Below, piece after piece: positions 1 to 13,800 of a stretch of DNA of 64,000 bases. This stretch comes from Anisakis pegreffii (lineage: Eukaryota; Nematoda; Chromadorea; Rhabditida; Anisakidae), in NCBI GenBank assembly GCA_035041965.1, contig JAPYMA010000065.1, forward strand, positions 1 through 64,000. The letters run 5' to 3'. The translations under genes and the position numbers were made by a program. Every line of letters starts with the position of its first letter. The stretch's first letter is position 1. Below the pieces are notes generated by a model. The model had not been told where the DNA came from. It ran no database searches and saw only the letters and a list, made by a program, of their open reading frames with translations.

Positions 1-1190
1 GGAATTGGATCATTTCTACGATGGTTTAATTTTTTAGTTGCTGGTTTGAATTGACTTTATTGTTAATCAGTCTTGTTAACTCTTGATCTGATATGAGCAT
101 ATCATATACTCAGTGAGTGTGAATACTCTCTATTGGATGTGTTGACGTAGTCTATGAAACAGTTTCATGATAACAGACATAATAATGATAGAGATGTTGA
201 TATTTTGGATAATGTAGCAATGCGATATTTGCCTGAAAATGATACATCTTGTCAGCATTGAACCGTCATCCAATTGTAGATAGAATCGCGTAATGATGGT
301 TCAAATTGGATGACGAGAGACGGCAACCGATGGTGACGGGTCGACGGCAACCGACAGACGTACCGTTATCTATTCAACTGTGTCAATAATCCCGTGGGCT
401 GATAAATATTCAACAATATCGTCTGGACACATCAAATCAAAACAACAGCAATCAACAACTCAACGAATATTCAATTCAACAAGCTCAACAATATTATTCA
501 GTAATATGCAACAAATATTACACCGTGGCGCAAAGAAGCGTCAGGTTAGTAGTTTCAAACTTGTACTTAGGGACACAGAATAAAATTCAGTCGTGGTCAG
601 TGACCACTTTTTTAATCACTTCATTCTTTTTTCTTTAATTCATTTATTATTGTGAATAATGTTTGTATGTGTTGTTAATTACATGTGAATCGTGCTTTAT
701 TCGTTATCGAATAATTAAGAATAAATACAATGTATTGAGAACAATTAAGCATAGAAGACAATACAGTGACAAATATTATAGTGTATTGTTCAATGTTATT
801 ATTGTCGATGATAAATTTGTGAAGGTATTAAGGATGCCTCATATGTTTTAACTGGGGGATTTTTTTAGGATTTTTAATTGAATTGTTAATGTTATTTGCG
901 TTATGTTACCATCATTGCTATGTAATAATGTTATTGTCACTGTATTGTCAAATGTTGAGAAGTTTAGGTCATTTGAAGCAATTTGATATTAAGGGAAAAA
1001 TATTATAAACTCTGACTCAGATTATTACCTATTGGATTCAGTTTTCTATTTTTTCTTTAACGTTGTGAATTAAGTGAATTGTATATTACATATAATGTAT
1101 ATATTCATGTATATTGCCACAAATTATCATGTATGTTTTCATTATTTATTTAATTATTTATTCATTTTGTACATTCATTGTTGTTGTGAA
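1..1190. other. AT-rich stretch without a recognisable gene
   Basis: No conserved protein, RNA gene or clear splice structure was found. Short open frames occur (for example plus strand 380-583), but their composition looks random. Around 300-360 the motif CGACGGCAACCGA occurs twice in nearly the same form. Nothing else is seen. Confidence 0.4.
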
Positions 1191-3110
1191 TACTGTAAAC
1201 CTTTTCATAAGGGACGTGGGTAGGGCGAAGGAGGGATGCGGCACGTAACGACCCGCTTAACTCCGGAGCCAGAGGTAGGGACTTGGACTGGCTATAGATA
1301 TGGCCCATCCCACCTGACTGAAATTTTTTTTCAGTTTCTACACCTCACCATTCCCCCTCCCTTCCCCAATGTGGACTCTATTACGTGAATTCGTGTTGGA
1401 CTCTAGCATTGATATGAGACTAGCATATTTGCTGATGTGTATTGAGGTAGCTGTCGCAGCTTAACTTAATTTGATTTAACTTAGTCATAACTTTGACTTG
1501 ACTTAGCTTGACTCTGACTGTATTATAAGCCCACTGGGCCAAAACTTTGAAACGGCTTGACTGGAAATTTATCACATGTTGACTTCAGTTGATGTAGCAC
1601 CTAGCGGACTTTGACTTTGCTTAGTCAAACGTTAGTTATAGTGAGCCATATTAGCATGCGATTTAGGGGAATACTTAGCTATCTATGCACAACCTGACGC
1701 AATATCCTAGTCATGTCATGGCTGAGATTGAAGCTCTCGGAATTGATCGCTTCTTAGAATTAGAGGTATCACATGAGAGAATATATAGTTTGTTGCGGGA
1801 GGAGCTGTGACTGGGTTTGACAATAGCTGCACTGGCATATGAAAAAAGAAAACTATCCCTGTAAAATTGAGTTCCACAAACGTAGGGTATGAATCGCCTT
1901 ATGAAGTTAGCGGTAGGTCTGGAAAGTTCGCCTGGACCACTCACCTGAAGAGTCGAGTCGCTAGGTGGTGACTCGAAGAACGTCTCCCTTGTAGTGCTGT
2001 TTAGTGACAGCTGAAGTGAGTTGAGTGCGATATCATGTGTGCAGTTAATGGTCATTTTTAAAGAGCATATTTTGATTGCGTGGGTGATCCCAACCCGTCG
2101 AGCTGCCAACAAGAGGGGCTAGGTTTAGGTAAATGCGACAGGCGTTCCCCGCCTACCGGCAGTCTCGGCGAATCGGGGAGAAACAACTAAAAATATGCTA
2201 GCGATATTTACCCGAGTATCGCTAGCATTTATTCATCGGAACATATTACGGGCGTTCCCGGCCCGGGAAAGGCGCCGATTTGACCGGGGATAGGGCTTGC
2301 GCGTAAGTTGGCCTGAGTAGTGTGTTCGTGCATTTTCTCAGGTAACGAGGGTTCCCGGACTCACTGTGCGCACTTTCTCTTAACAGGGGGGAATTATAAT
2401 CGGGTTGACCATTGGCTTGCACATATGAAATCGTTTCAATCAGTTCAATGTTGCTAAATGCATTCTAAGGAGAAATCTCTCAGGTGTTTGTGGTTACTCG
2501 CCGAAGCTTATCTATTAGCTAGTGTCATGATGGCATTCATACACATTCTCTGATGCAATCCTCATTTCCCTTGCCGGAGCAGTTATTGTCTGTCTTTAAT
2601 GCTAATAAGGTACTTGATAAGTTTGAGAAATCCATTTAAATGGGATGTGAAGCATTGTGGATTCTTCAGATTTGTTTTGAAGAGCTACACTGGCATATGA
2701 AAAGAAAAAAAGAATCCCTATAAAAGTGAGTTTCAAGAACGTAGGGTATGAATCGCCTTATGAAGTTAGCGGTAGGTCTGGAAAGTTCGCCTGGACCACT
2801 CATCCTGTAGAGTCGAGTTGCTGACTGGTGACTCGAAGAACGTCTCCCTCGTAGTGCTGTTTGATAACAGCTGGAATAAAGTTCCAATGTTATCAAATGT
2901 GTTATGAGGAGAAATCTCTCAGGTGTTTGTGGTTACTCGCCGAAGCTTATCTATTAGCTAGTGTCATGACGGCATTCATACACTTCTATGATGACATCCT
3001 TATTTCCCATGCCAGTGCAGCTATTGTCCGTTATTAGTGCTAATAAGATACTTGATAAGTTTGAGAAATCCATTTAAATGGAATGTGAAGCATTGTGGAT
3101 TCTTCAATTT
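1190..3110. repeat. GC-richer block with two interleaved pairs of direct repeats
   Basis: This block is visibly richer in G+C than its flanks. Two segments are each present twice in direct orientation: X at about 1825-2013 and 2684-2873, and Y at about 2468-2668 and 2907-3106. The order is X1, unique, Y1, X2, Y2, so Y-X-Y looks like a partial duplication with a period near 440. A stretch of about 60 bases inside X is almost unchanged between copies. The minus-strand open frames across X1 and X2 share the residues SGPGELSRPTANFIRRFIPY only because the DNA is duplicated. No transposase, integrase or terminal repeat was recognised, so the element type is unknown. Confidence 0.6.
2195..2228. other. 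Perfect 12-bp inverted repeat (hairpin)
   Basis: ATGCTAGCGATA at 2195-2206 is exactly complementary to TATCGCTAGCAT at 2217-2228, with a 10-base spacer. It lies between the GC-rich pieces of the repeat block. It could be a structural element of a transposon or a chance palindrome; no gene is attached to it. Confidence 0.6.
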
Positions 3111-4300
3111 TAATGTAATAGTTGACCACTTCCGAGAGCTTATGTTCCGGGCCAGGGTTGAACTAATTGACTGCGGTTTGGCTGCGCATAGAGGTTAGAA
3201 CTTTCTCTTGACCGCTACCACAAGGTTTTCTCAGGGTTGGAATGAGCTGATGTGTGTGTGTCCTCAATAAGACAGCATTTTTGTGATAATATTGTGAAAT
3301 TCTATCATAGTTTATAATTCGAGCACTGAGATGATAACTAGTGGAATGGAAACGCAGGTAGCATTCCTCGGATTGCTCTCATACCTTATGCAGATGGAGA
3401 CATAAGTCAAGCTTCATTCATCAATAGCTTGAGTTGACTTCAAACTTGCGGCTCGCTTGATTTTGTTTGCGGCTTGAGCCAAAATGATTGCGGCTCGCTT
3501 GATTTTGTTTCGTTTATAAGATATTCTTTACAATGTGTTCCTGTTATTTTGTTTTGGATTGTCCGATTAGATGTAGCAATTGAAATCCCGTGTATATGTG
3601 AATATTTACTTGGTTGTTTTGTTGGTGTTGTTGTTGCATGTACATAGGCATGAAATATATAGGCATTGGATCTATAGGTATGAAATATGTTAACGTGATT
3701 ATGTTATAGTTGTTTATGTTAATTTGTTTGATTGTCCTGTTGCCGTGATTATTTCGCGTTGTTGTTGATGTGATTATTTCATATTTTCGTGCCTTCATCA
3801 CTTTGTTCATCCTGTCGTTGTTCATTACCGTGTTTTTTAATGCTGTCGCGCCAGGCATAATGAGGGGAAGTATTGCTGGGCATGATTTAGTGGTGCTCCG
3901 CGATTGAGACATAATCACAAATTGCGTAGAGAACCCCGCACAAAAAACCCGAGTGCAACTCGACGTCACATGATAGGGACAGGCTCATGTTTGAAGCTCT
4001 TGCCGGGACGTAACGTTGCTGAGATTTGGCTAAATTTAAAAGTATATATGGTGCGTGGCGCGACAGCTGCATAAATATTTTTCCACGTGTTATACCACAC
4101 ACTACACCGAAATGGCCTGAAAGGATCAACGAGTTGTCAGGATTTGTCGAGTTTAGGATTGTCATGGCGGCAACTGCTGTAATTTTGTGCCGATAGGTTT
4201 GAGTGAGTTCAAATGCAGTGTAGGTTCAAGTGAAATATCGATGTGAGAAGGCGTTTTGAGAGTTTGCTAATGCAAAACACCGTTAACGATTGAGCAAAGT
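3110..4300. other. Intergenic stretch, nothing recognised
   Basis: Two overlapping minus-strand open frames (3544-3969 and 3887-4165) are long for this base composition but match no family I know and have no supporting exon chain. A short direct repeat (GCGGCTCGCTTGATTTTGTT) is seen near 3450 and 3490. Confidence 0.35.
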
Positions 4301-4320
4301 GTAACTGAAATAAATAACCA

Positions 4321-5556
4321 TGAATTGGGGAACATTTCATGCGAATATTGCACACATGCTTGTTTTGAGGAACATATTGCTGAGGAAAGTTGTTAGTGAG
4401 ACAAATTTCAGTGAGAAAAACTTTCGTGAGCTTATGAAAGACATTTAGCGTGTCATTTAGCGTTGAATAGGAATGGTAAAGCAGTGCAGCAGGTAGAGCA
4501 TTTATGGTATGACCTGTAATGCATGTTAGGGTAGATCCTACGATGAGATCAACAAGCTAGAGTGAGCATCACTGTTTGAAAATCAGTAATATGCACAGAA
4601 ACGGTTGCTGTCTCTGACTTGTGTTCAATTTTCTTCTTCTGTGGAGAGCATGTAACTTCGAAAAAAGCAGTCTGTGTTTCCCTCTGGCAGCCATGAGTCA
4701 GGCTTCGTATCGAAATCTTCAGCAATTTCAGTTGGCGATTCTGAGTGTACATGCATGCTCCTCTTTCCTTTGATTAGCCAAAAACTGAGTGAAGAAATTC
4801 GTGAACGTAACCACGTAAGAACACTGACAACTGTAATGGTAGATTGCTCAGGCTGAACGTCTTTTCATTCTCCCCTCCAGTAGGAGCCTTCGAAAGCTCA
4901 GGTCACCCCACCCAGCAGCCAGTAGAAACACCACAATATCTCGGAAACGAGGATTATGAGGTCGAAAGGAGTATGTATGGTCATAATTTTACTGAAGTTT
5001 CTAGCAAGATGATTTTTTGCTCATATTTCGATAAGATTGGTACCAATCGGTTCGTCTTGACGAGTGTACGATGAGAAGTATGAAATTGTGACTGCGTGAG
5101 AGATGTGAGGTCAGAGAAATCCTCCAAAAAAGCAGTCGAGCTCGATGTTGAACTGTTTTGTTTTTTTTGGCTTCCTTCTGAGAAATCGGACGGTAGAAAC
5201 CGCTATGATGGTGCTTAGAAATCGAGTGGCACCGCATTTTGCGGTCAGAACACAAGAATGGATACAACTATTGAACTGATTCGTACTGCATCGCATACAG
5301 TGCCTAATTTCAACTCAGTTGATGCCAAATTTATGATGCATTGAAAAAATGAATCCATTAGCCGAAAATCCTGAAATGACGATTTTTGCGGTCTTTAGGG
5401 CCTCGAAACGCAGGTTTTTGCCGGTAGATCGGAGATCCCCTCGTGATATTCTTGTTCAGACGGCCAAAGCCATCTTAAAACCGTTTGGAGCGTCTAAAAA
5501 TGTTCATCCTATGCTGAGCTATGATATGTCGAAAATTCGGATTTTGACATATTGAG
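4321..5556 (+). pseudogene. Cluster of exon-like frames, probably a decayed coding element
   Basis: Several short plus-strand frames with coding-like composition follow each other. One starts at ATG 4321. One lies at about 4693-4815 after the acceptor-like CTCTGGCAG and ends at the donor-like CAC|GTAAGA. Others are about 4844-4950, 5115-5340 and 5349-5555. The frames do not join into one reading frame: they are separated by stops or by GT...AG stretches of only 26 and 28 bases, shorter than any secure intron in this window (59 or more). I recognise no domain. The simplest reading is a degenerate transposon or pseudogene; a fast-evolving real gene cannot be excluded. Confidence 0.3.
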
Positions 5557-5784
5557 GGGCTAGGTCAGGATTTTTGTGAAATTTTAAGCAGAGAAATTTT
5601 TTGCTCCTTTTTTGATAATTTTGATATTTTATTTCCATGTAATAGCACACAAGTTTTTACCATTCATCTTTATTTACTGAAAATCTTTTATTATACACAT
5701 TCACATCATTATTGTTTGCAACATTACTTTCATAATATATCGTAAAATTCTTTCAAGTGGACCGAGGCCACCCCTACTGCACAT

Positions 5785-5880
5785 GGCCTCAGCCTAAGCG
5801 TAGTATCAGCCTAAGCCTAAGCCTGAACTCGCTTGCTAACCCCCGTTGTGATCTGATGCTACGCTTAGATGAGGCTGAGG
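5785..5880. repeat. Inverted repeat enclosing an interstitial telomere-like run
   Basis: The arm at 5785-5809 (GGCCTCAGCCTAAGCGTAGT, then ATCAG) is imperfectly complementary to 5853-5880. Between and beside the arms lies GCCTAAGCCTAAGCCT (5809-5824), two and two-thirds copies of the nematode telomere unit TTAGGC read on the other strand. It is too short to be a telomere. Confidence 0.55.
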
Positions 5881-5939
5881 TCACACTTACACAAGAAATG
5901 ACAAACATGTGCATGCATACACCAGATGGAATAAATATA

Positions 5940-6659
5940 GCTTTCTTCGCCATATTCCTCCACTTAACATTGAGACAGCATTAAGAATACGGCTATATCT
6001 CATTGTAGAGACAAAATTTCTTAGTAAAATTATGTTTTTCTGATTCTAGAGATCCCGCTGGATTGAATGTTGCAGACATGTAGTTTATTACTGAGCAAAC
6101 CTGAGAGTACGGTAGGCTTGAAGATGGCAGCTGTAGCATTGAGAAGATAGCTATATCTCCTCATCTAATCATGACTGCTCGGCAAAATATATGATATTCT
6201 GAAAGTAGGGACTCTGAGCAATGGAATGGTGCAAATAAATTCATATGTTACCGGGCAAACCTGAGAGTACCGGTACCTTGAAGGTCATAACGCCTATAGC
6301 GCCATAATAACATGTACAATTGATCAATAGAGATACAATGTAAATGAATGGGCGCCTCTGCGCTATTTGAGATCGCTTTAGTAAAATAGCTTTATCTGCT
6401 CAACTAAGCAGAATCTCTCGGCAAAAAAACTATTTTTCTGAATGCAGAGATTCCGCTGGATCTAATGATGCAAAGAAATTCACATGTTACCCAGTAAACT
6501 TTGGAGTAAGGTTACCTGGAAGATGATAAGTTTTATACAGACATAATAACGTATTCATATTGACCTATGCTCGAAAGTGGCGGCCCCAATAGCATTGAAA
6601 AAATAGCTATATCTCCTGATCTAATTATTATTGTTCGGCAAAAGACATGATATTGATCT

Positions 6660-6660
<1 letters not shown>
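5940..6660 (+). repeat. Degenerate tandem array, family R1 (plus orientation)
   Basis: About three diverged units carry the same landmarks in order: a segment like ATAGCTATATCTCCTCATCT, a CTCGGCAAAA segment, a sequence like ATTCCGCTGGATCTAATGATG, and GGCAAACCTGAGAGTACCGG. The landmark GCAAACCTG recurs at about 6095, 6255 and, diverged, 6495. The same unit appears inverted at 58975-59790 and in a more degenerate form at 17000-18010. No coding capacity was seen. Confidence 0.7.
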
Positions 6661-7453
<793 letters not shown>

Positions 7454-7707
7454 CAAAAGAACACCTCGATATCATTTTGTCGCACATTCATCCATGTTCA
7501 CGTTAAGATGATCCATAAACTTCAGTTTGGCAGAGATTGTGGTGGTTTTGATGATATTCAAGTAGAAAAGGATCGCAGCGTTCAGTAAGCATTTGCAATG
7601 GTGATATACGTAAGCCTGTCAATGAATCGTGTGTAACAATGATTTTATGATGAAAGATAATCAACTGATCACAGTAACATAGCAATGGTCGATACTGAAT
7701 GCGGTCA

Positions 7708-8960
7708 TTAAGTAACGATACGTAGAATGAGGATGTAAGTTTGAGTGTCATGATAGTAGCAATTGTGTTTGTTCAAATGTTGAAATATATCACTGTTCGT
7801 CAGTGTTTGCCAGTCTAAACCCTGACGGCTGCTTCCAATCATTTGTGCATGGACCACGTAGTTCCCCCAGTAACGGGCACGTACGATCTTAAAATAAAAA
7901 ACAGCTTATATTATCAGTTACAGAAGAAATTATTGCTTGCCTATGTGACTATGAACAATCGTGCTATAGAATATAGTAAAAAATAAGTTAAGCCAATAAA
8001 TAGCAGTTTTTCAACGATTATATCCTGTATCATTTTCTGCAAATCATTTCGTTCCCTCTCTAAAATCATTCCAATTTGTTGTCGCTGCCTTTACGTTCCT
8101 TCCATTTCCACTTATTTCCTTATCGATTCAATTGAATCATTTTTGCGTAAGTGTTTACCTGATCGAGAATGTATTTGCTGAGTTGACCCATATCATGCTG
8201 ATAATGTCGTAGACCTGAGTCTATAAAATCGGCAAATTTCGGCTCACCACACATTGCCGTGTCGGCATTGGTTGGAAAATTCAACGTTCCATTAGCAAAC
8301 TGCTGCTCGGTGTCATTTGAATCTAAATGTAACACATTCTCAGCCTTTCACTCACAACGAGCACTGTTTTGTTCGGGTAGTTGAAACATCTCTTGTATCA
8401 AGCACTCATCAGTACTTCATTCTTGAATCGATGGATGTTTAAGAATACCATTTAACATACTGTCTATTGAAAGAACCAAGATGGACTTTCACCTCCCAAT
8501 ACGATGTAATTATTCAGAACTACGCAGGTTGGGAAACAAGACAGGCATCCAGTACTTATTCTTCCGACTGTATTTTCAAAGCAAGATGAAACTCGAGATA
8601 TACAACTAAGGAAGCGACTCTTAAGGCTAATAGCAATTGAAGTTCTCTTCTGATAAGAACTGAAAAATTGTGCTAGGAATCACTGGACGTTGAAGAAGAC
8701 TCTCTTGCAATTTGATCACTTAAAAAGTGTGCAGCAGTAATATTTAACCACCTCTTTATGGAAATATATCTCGTATATACTTCAAATACTGATTTAATAT
8801 AAAATTGAGCGATTGCAATGGATCACTTAAGAAAGCTGTAGGTACCTCGAGGCGAAGAATGATTACGAGGTCGATAGCGACGTGCGATCTCCTTCACATA
8901 ACCCGCATTCACAGTCACAACTATCACCAGCACAATGGAGCAAAACAACGAAGATCGCAT
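7708..8960 (-). CDS. Predicted small secreted protein, family not recognised
   Basis: A four-exon model joins in frame: 8960-8846, 8567-8493, 8322-8159, 7887-7708, giving 177 residues. The first exon begins with a classic signal peptide (MRSSLFCSIVLVIVVTVNAG), so the product is probably exported. The start lies two bases after a free acceptor-like CTCTTCAG, which suggests trans-splicing. The mature part has a Cys-x-x-Cys (CLSCF), possible N-glycosylation sites (NDT, NGT) and a well-ordered C-terminal half with HYQHDMGQLSKYILDQ followed by VRARYWGNYVVHAQ. I do not recognise the family and assign no function. Exon 2 has a competing frame using a donor at 8513, so residues 39-63 are uncertain. 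The last acceptor is TTTTAAG rather than TTTCAG. A second minus frame overlaps the end and runs on to 7503. Confidence 0.65.
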
Positions 8961-10808
8961 CTCTGAAGAGATTATTCCTCTCTTAAATGAGACTTCATAT
9001 TCTTGAAATTACGATTTCAGTGAATAAAATGGACTTGGATAGAGCACGTTTAATGAAATTTTCGTTAGATTGCAGTGAACCCTATGAAATTAGCAGATGG
9101 ATGCAATTTTTGTAGAATTGATCAGGAGTAATAACGATTCATTGCTACTACTTACTGCTATAAATATTTGTTAACCATCACACTACTGCTTTGAATATCC
9201 CCGCTAGATTTAACTATCTATTAGATTTACTAGCAATATTCAGTACATTGCAATATTAATATTAGAATCGTTTTCATTGATACTATTCATTTTTCATTAC
9301 TGTTAGTGTTATACAAACGATACAACACAACATTTTCATTACTAAGGAACTTACCAATATATGTGAAAGTACTGCTATGGTAATCGTAAGTAAGCAAAGC
9401 GGAATGTGCACTGAACAATATCTGAGGACGAAGGTGAAATCAGCTGACTGTCTCTGGGTGCTGAACTGCGAATGGATAAAGCAGATAAATCCTTTGTAAT
9501 GTTCTTTGGTTTTACTTCATCTTTAAAAAATACCAACTGGCGAAAGATTCTTACATTGCAATCGATAAATCAACACAACGATTGAATCAAAGTTCTGTTT
9601 TATTATCTTGTTTTGATCTGCAATTACTCCTTTAATCTGCACTTTACAGAGAAAACTTTATTACCCAGACACCCACCTCCATAAATTTCCCCTTAACTCT
9701 TACCAGCGCATCCTATCCAACTGCTGGATCTAGTTTACCTTTCTGCCTTTCCGAGTATAATTGCTTATAAAATGATGACAGCCAAGAGAGCAACAAATTA
9801 ATTATAAACGTTCCAATACTTTTATTGTTTTCTCATCAATCAACTTGTTTAAAGTGCTTTAGTTGTTTTTCTTCCATTTGGAGTGCACACATAGATCAAC
9901 GGAGACGAGAGGGAAAAAGAGTCAATAATGAGTTTGTTGAGCTGTAATTTCACATTTCCTATTCGAACGAGCACGAGAATTTAATGGTCACAATGAAGAG
10001 TTTAACGATGATCACAACAAATCACTAGCGATTCATTGTCTTGTTTCAAAACGAAATACTGAGCATAGACTGAGATCATCGTTGCAAAATTGTTGGTTTC
10101 GAAGAGAGTTCATGTGGAAACATCGAACAACGTTTCATTATTTTATTGTTAACAACATTTCATTTTATTGTTCTATTAGCGGACAACAGAACCATAAAAC
10201 AAAGTCAAACACAATACATGGAACAGCATAAAGCAAGTACATTTTTCACAACATCGAATTTGCAGATCATTCCAGCGTTCCAAAAAAACGAATCAATCAA
10301 AAACATAAAAATATATATCTGTAAAACGAGGACACAAATGATCAAATGAACAACAGAAAATAAGCGATCAAAAAAACGTTCACACAATACTGATGAACAA
10401 CAGAAGCAGCAACGAAAAATGAGCGAAGGGTTCACATTTGAGCTTCTCAATCTCAGTGAAGTGAAGTGAATTTCAACGAATACAGCTTCGAGTCAAAAGA
10501 AAAATCATCTAGCTCAATCATTTCCGCCTCTTTTCAACAACACACATAAAGAAACAATATCACAGGTGCTCTAAAATTTGTGCGTTTCTAATTTTAAAAA
10601 AATGAACAATATGTAAATAAACGAATTTAAGAGAGCAGTTTACGAAGCAAAACAAATGGGCAAATAAACAAACAAATCAACAAAAACAATCAAAAAACTT
10701 CGCTCGTTCCACAGAAATAAACAAAGATCAGCGATTTAAACAAACAACTGTATCATTACAAACTGTTATTTCAGAATACAGCCCTCACAAATCACCCCTT
10801 CTTCTAGG
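8961..10808. other. Intergenic and likely ZPR1 3' flank
   Basis: AT-rich. One isolated exon-like piece on the minus strand (9421-9355) lies between TCCTCAG and a GTAAGT donor and would encode a hydrophobic stretch; it could be an alternative 5' exon of the gene at 7708-8960 or chance. The CAA-rich zone 10150-10750 gives a spurious hydrophobic frame on the minus strand. Confidence 0.35.
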
Positions 10809-13800
10809 TTATGACTTCGGATTATTAGACTGGATTATCTCATTATGCACTTTCGCATCTGTTTCCGCACTGCAATCCTCTTCCTCCTCTTTGATAGAGT
10901 CCAAATTTTCACCGTAGTTCTCAGTTTTCATATCGTTTAGTCCCAACTCCTCGTTTTGCTCGAAAGTTCGCGTATAAAATATTTTCTCCAAACGCGAATC
11001 GTCAAGTGGTGCAGCCAAACTCTGCAAACTTTCATTCTCAAATATCCATCAACGCAATCTTACCGATATTCCCAAATTACAACTCAAACAATAAAACACC
11101 AAACCCCTCTCAACAAATTCAAATTCTTCCAAGACCTCACTTATTCACCTCATCCTATTGTTTATTGAAGTTTGCCAAATCGCTTTTAGCCACAACTATC
11201 GTATGAACGGTAATATTTTCATTGGAATATCAATCACTCAAAGACTTTGCTTCAGTAAAATTTGATGAATATTAAATACAGCTGAATGCTATCAAACTAT
11301 ACGAATCGCCTCATTAACAGCCAGAAGAACGGAATGAATCGCCCGCCAACTGACCTGTATATAACTATTGCCAGCTGGGTCGTCGAGTACCAAATGCACT
11401 TTCCTCTTCAGTGCGATCATCTCATCGAATCGTTGCAAGAACTCTGACATCGTGGTATTCGCTTCTGGCAGAGCACTGTCACCGAGCATAAAACTGCCTT
11501 GTTGCTGCATTATAAAATTATCATTTCATTTCAACTTCCAACAAATTAATCGCATTCCTTAAGCCCACAACTCAGATTGGACATGTCGAAGTGACAAAAT
11601 CACATTCGAAAGTGACACTATTCGATGGCACTCTGATTCAACACATCAGCTATTACCTTCACAACAAACAAATTACGCAACTCATCAAAAGCGCACTATC
11701 GCACGTGACAGGTGTTAAACAAATACTCCATAACTTGAGTGTCATAAGCGTTTCACACTTCATTCCCAGCAACATTGTATTCACAAACCTCGAGTTGTTC
11801 TTTTGTGGCAGTCAGAAGGCCTTCGACGGTTGTGAAACGACTCAGCAACGCACCCGGTCCCACTTCAAGTTCCAGCTCAGGTATTGCCATACCACACGTA
11901 TCCGATTTCAACACATCCCTGGCCAAATCAACTTCCTTCAGAAAAACAAACAATCAGCAATCATCAAACAAAATCACCAACAGTAAACAAATCATGCTGA
12001 CGACAATTTTCATTCATCCATTTTTCTAGCAAATTACAACATTAACATAACTAATCATAAGACGTCCTATTCTCTCATTTACACAACATTCGATAGAACA
12101 GATCAACGAAACACATCAATGAATCCCTACTTTCTCAATGGAAACGATCAGTTTACAGCCTTGATCACGAATCGCGCCTGCACTCTTCACTTCATTCGAC
12201 CGTTCACCACAATAATCACATGTTGTTGACATTATTATGACAGTCGAAAAATACGGTATATCTGTAAAGTCATTGAATGCTTCTACCATTTTTCACTCCA
12301 TGAATGAACGAAAAGACCAATCATACTTCTACAATTAACAAATTACACCATTCTAAACCATAGCAATACCCAAACTTTTGTCCATCCAAGTAACCACTGG
12401 CGAGAAATTTCCTAAACCAGAATTGAAGTTCTGAACTTTTTCATCCGAAATGAATCATTCAAATCGAAAATCGAACACAAAATGACACGAATGGACATCG
12501 CAACAATTCCAACCTGTAGGTTTCATGCATGTTTCGGTGGGTCGACCACAATTCGGACAATCGGTCGCGAAACGGAGAACCTCATGTTTTGCATCCTCGA
12601 ACGATTGCCATTCGGGCACGGGCTCTGGCTCCTGATTTAACGGATTCATTTTGGTACATATGAATTTCAATCGATTTAAAATTCTACACGATATTAACAT
12701 TAAATTCAGGTGCGAAACTCTCAAAACCAAAAACTTACCACATCATCATCGTCCGCTAATCCCAACATTTTGTTTTCATCCAACGTTCGATGATAATGTG
12801 TGGCGATACAATGCGGGTCTACATGGAAAGGATTCGGATTTTCGATGAAACAATTGCCAGTGGCATCGCGTAACTTCTGAAATTCAATACGGCTTTCATT
12901 GTGCATTCAATCATATTGTTCAGATCACAAATTATTTGATGAACTGTGAATCAATCGAACACAACTAACGGATCTGCTTGTATAATTTCATAAGAAAACT
13001 TCTACTGGAACACTGACGGAATCAAACTAACCAGCGTAAAAGGTTGCTTCAAATTCATAAAATCTTTGATACGTCTCAGAAATTCGTCAATTTTTTCAGC
13101 GATTTCTGGTTGCTCTTTCTTTCTTCTTTGCTGATCTTGTTCTAAGCCCAATCGTACTCGACTCAAAACACCTTCCACTGTGGTCACTTCTGGAAGTCCA
13201 GAATATTCAACAAATTGCCTAATCGGTAATCATAAAATTCGAATTCACTTGGATAACTTTTTGGTAACAATGAAGAACATCACTGATTCTAGATTAACTT
13301 AGAAACAGAGATAGTCAGCTTGATGCTTTGAATAGAGTGGATGAAAATTTCGAAAAATCAAACAAAAATTTGAGAAGAACACCAACCTCCAGGTTGTGTT
13401 AATGGATCAATTTCTAATTCCAGTTCAGGTACTTCGATCCGAGCATATTCGGACTTGACCAACTGTCGATTCATATCCTTAGCATCTTTTACGTTTAGCA
13501 CTATTTCTGTACCGTGTTCCTTAAATCCCGAACGGATTATTGGATTATAGAATTGCTGAAAAGAAACGAACGAATAAATGAAGGAAAGAGTGGTAAAATG
13601 TAAAATAAGGATAAATCTATACATATTTACATTTGATATATTTACATTTAAAAAATGATAAACAAACGATAAAATTCTCAAATGAGAACATACCTGAACA
13701 GCCTCACCGCTCTGAAGCTCGTTGTTTCGGTAGCCACAGTGATCACACGTAAAAGACATCACAATCACTTGCCTGTAGTAAGGTATCCGAGTGCACATTA

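Noticed and set aside
1711..2112. 133-codon minus-strand open frame sharing 20 residues with another at 2666-2896
   Set aside because: The shared residues reflect duplicated DNA; there is no splice context or family match, and the frames diverge outside the repeat.
10205..10450. Cysteine- and phenylalanine-rich hydrophobic minus frame
   Set aside because: It is the complement of CAA-rich sequence downstream of ZPR1; composition alone explains it.
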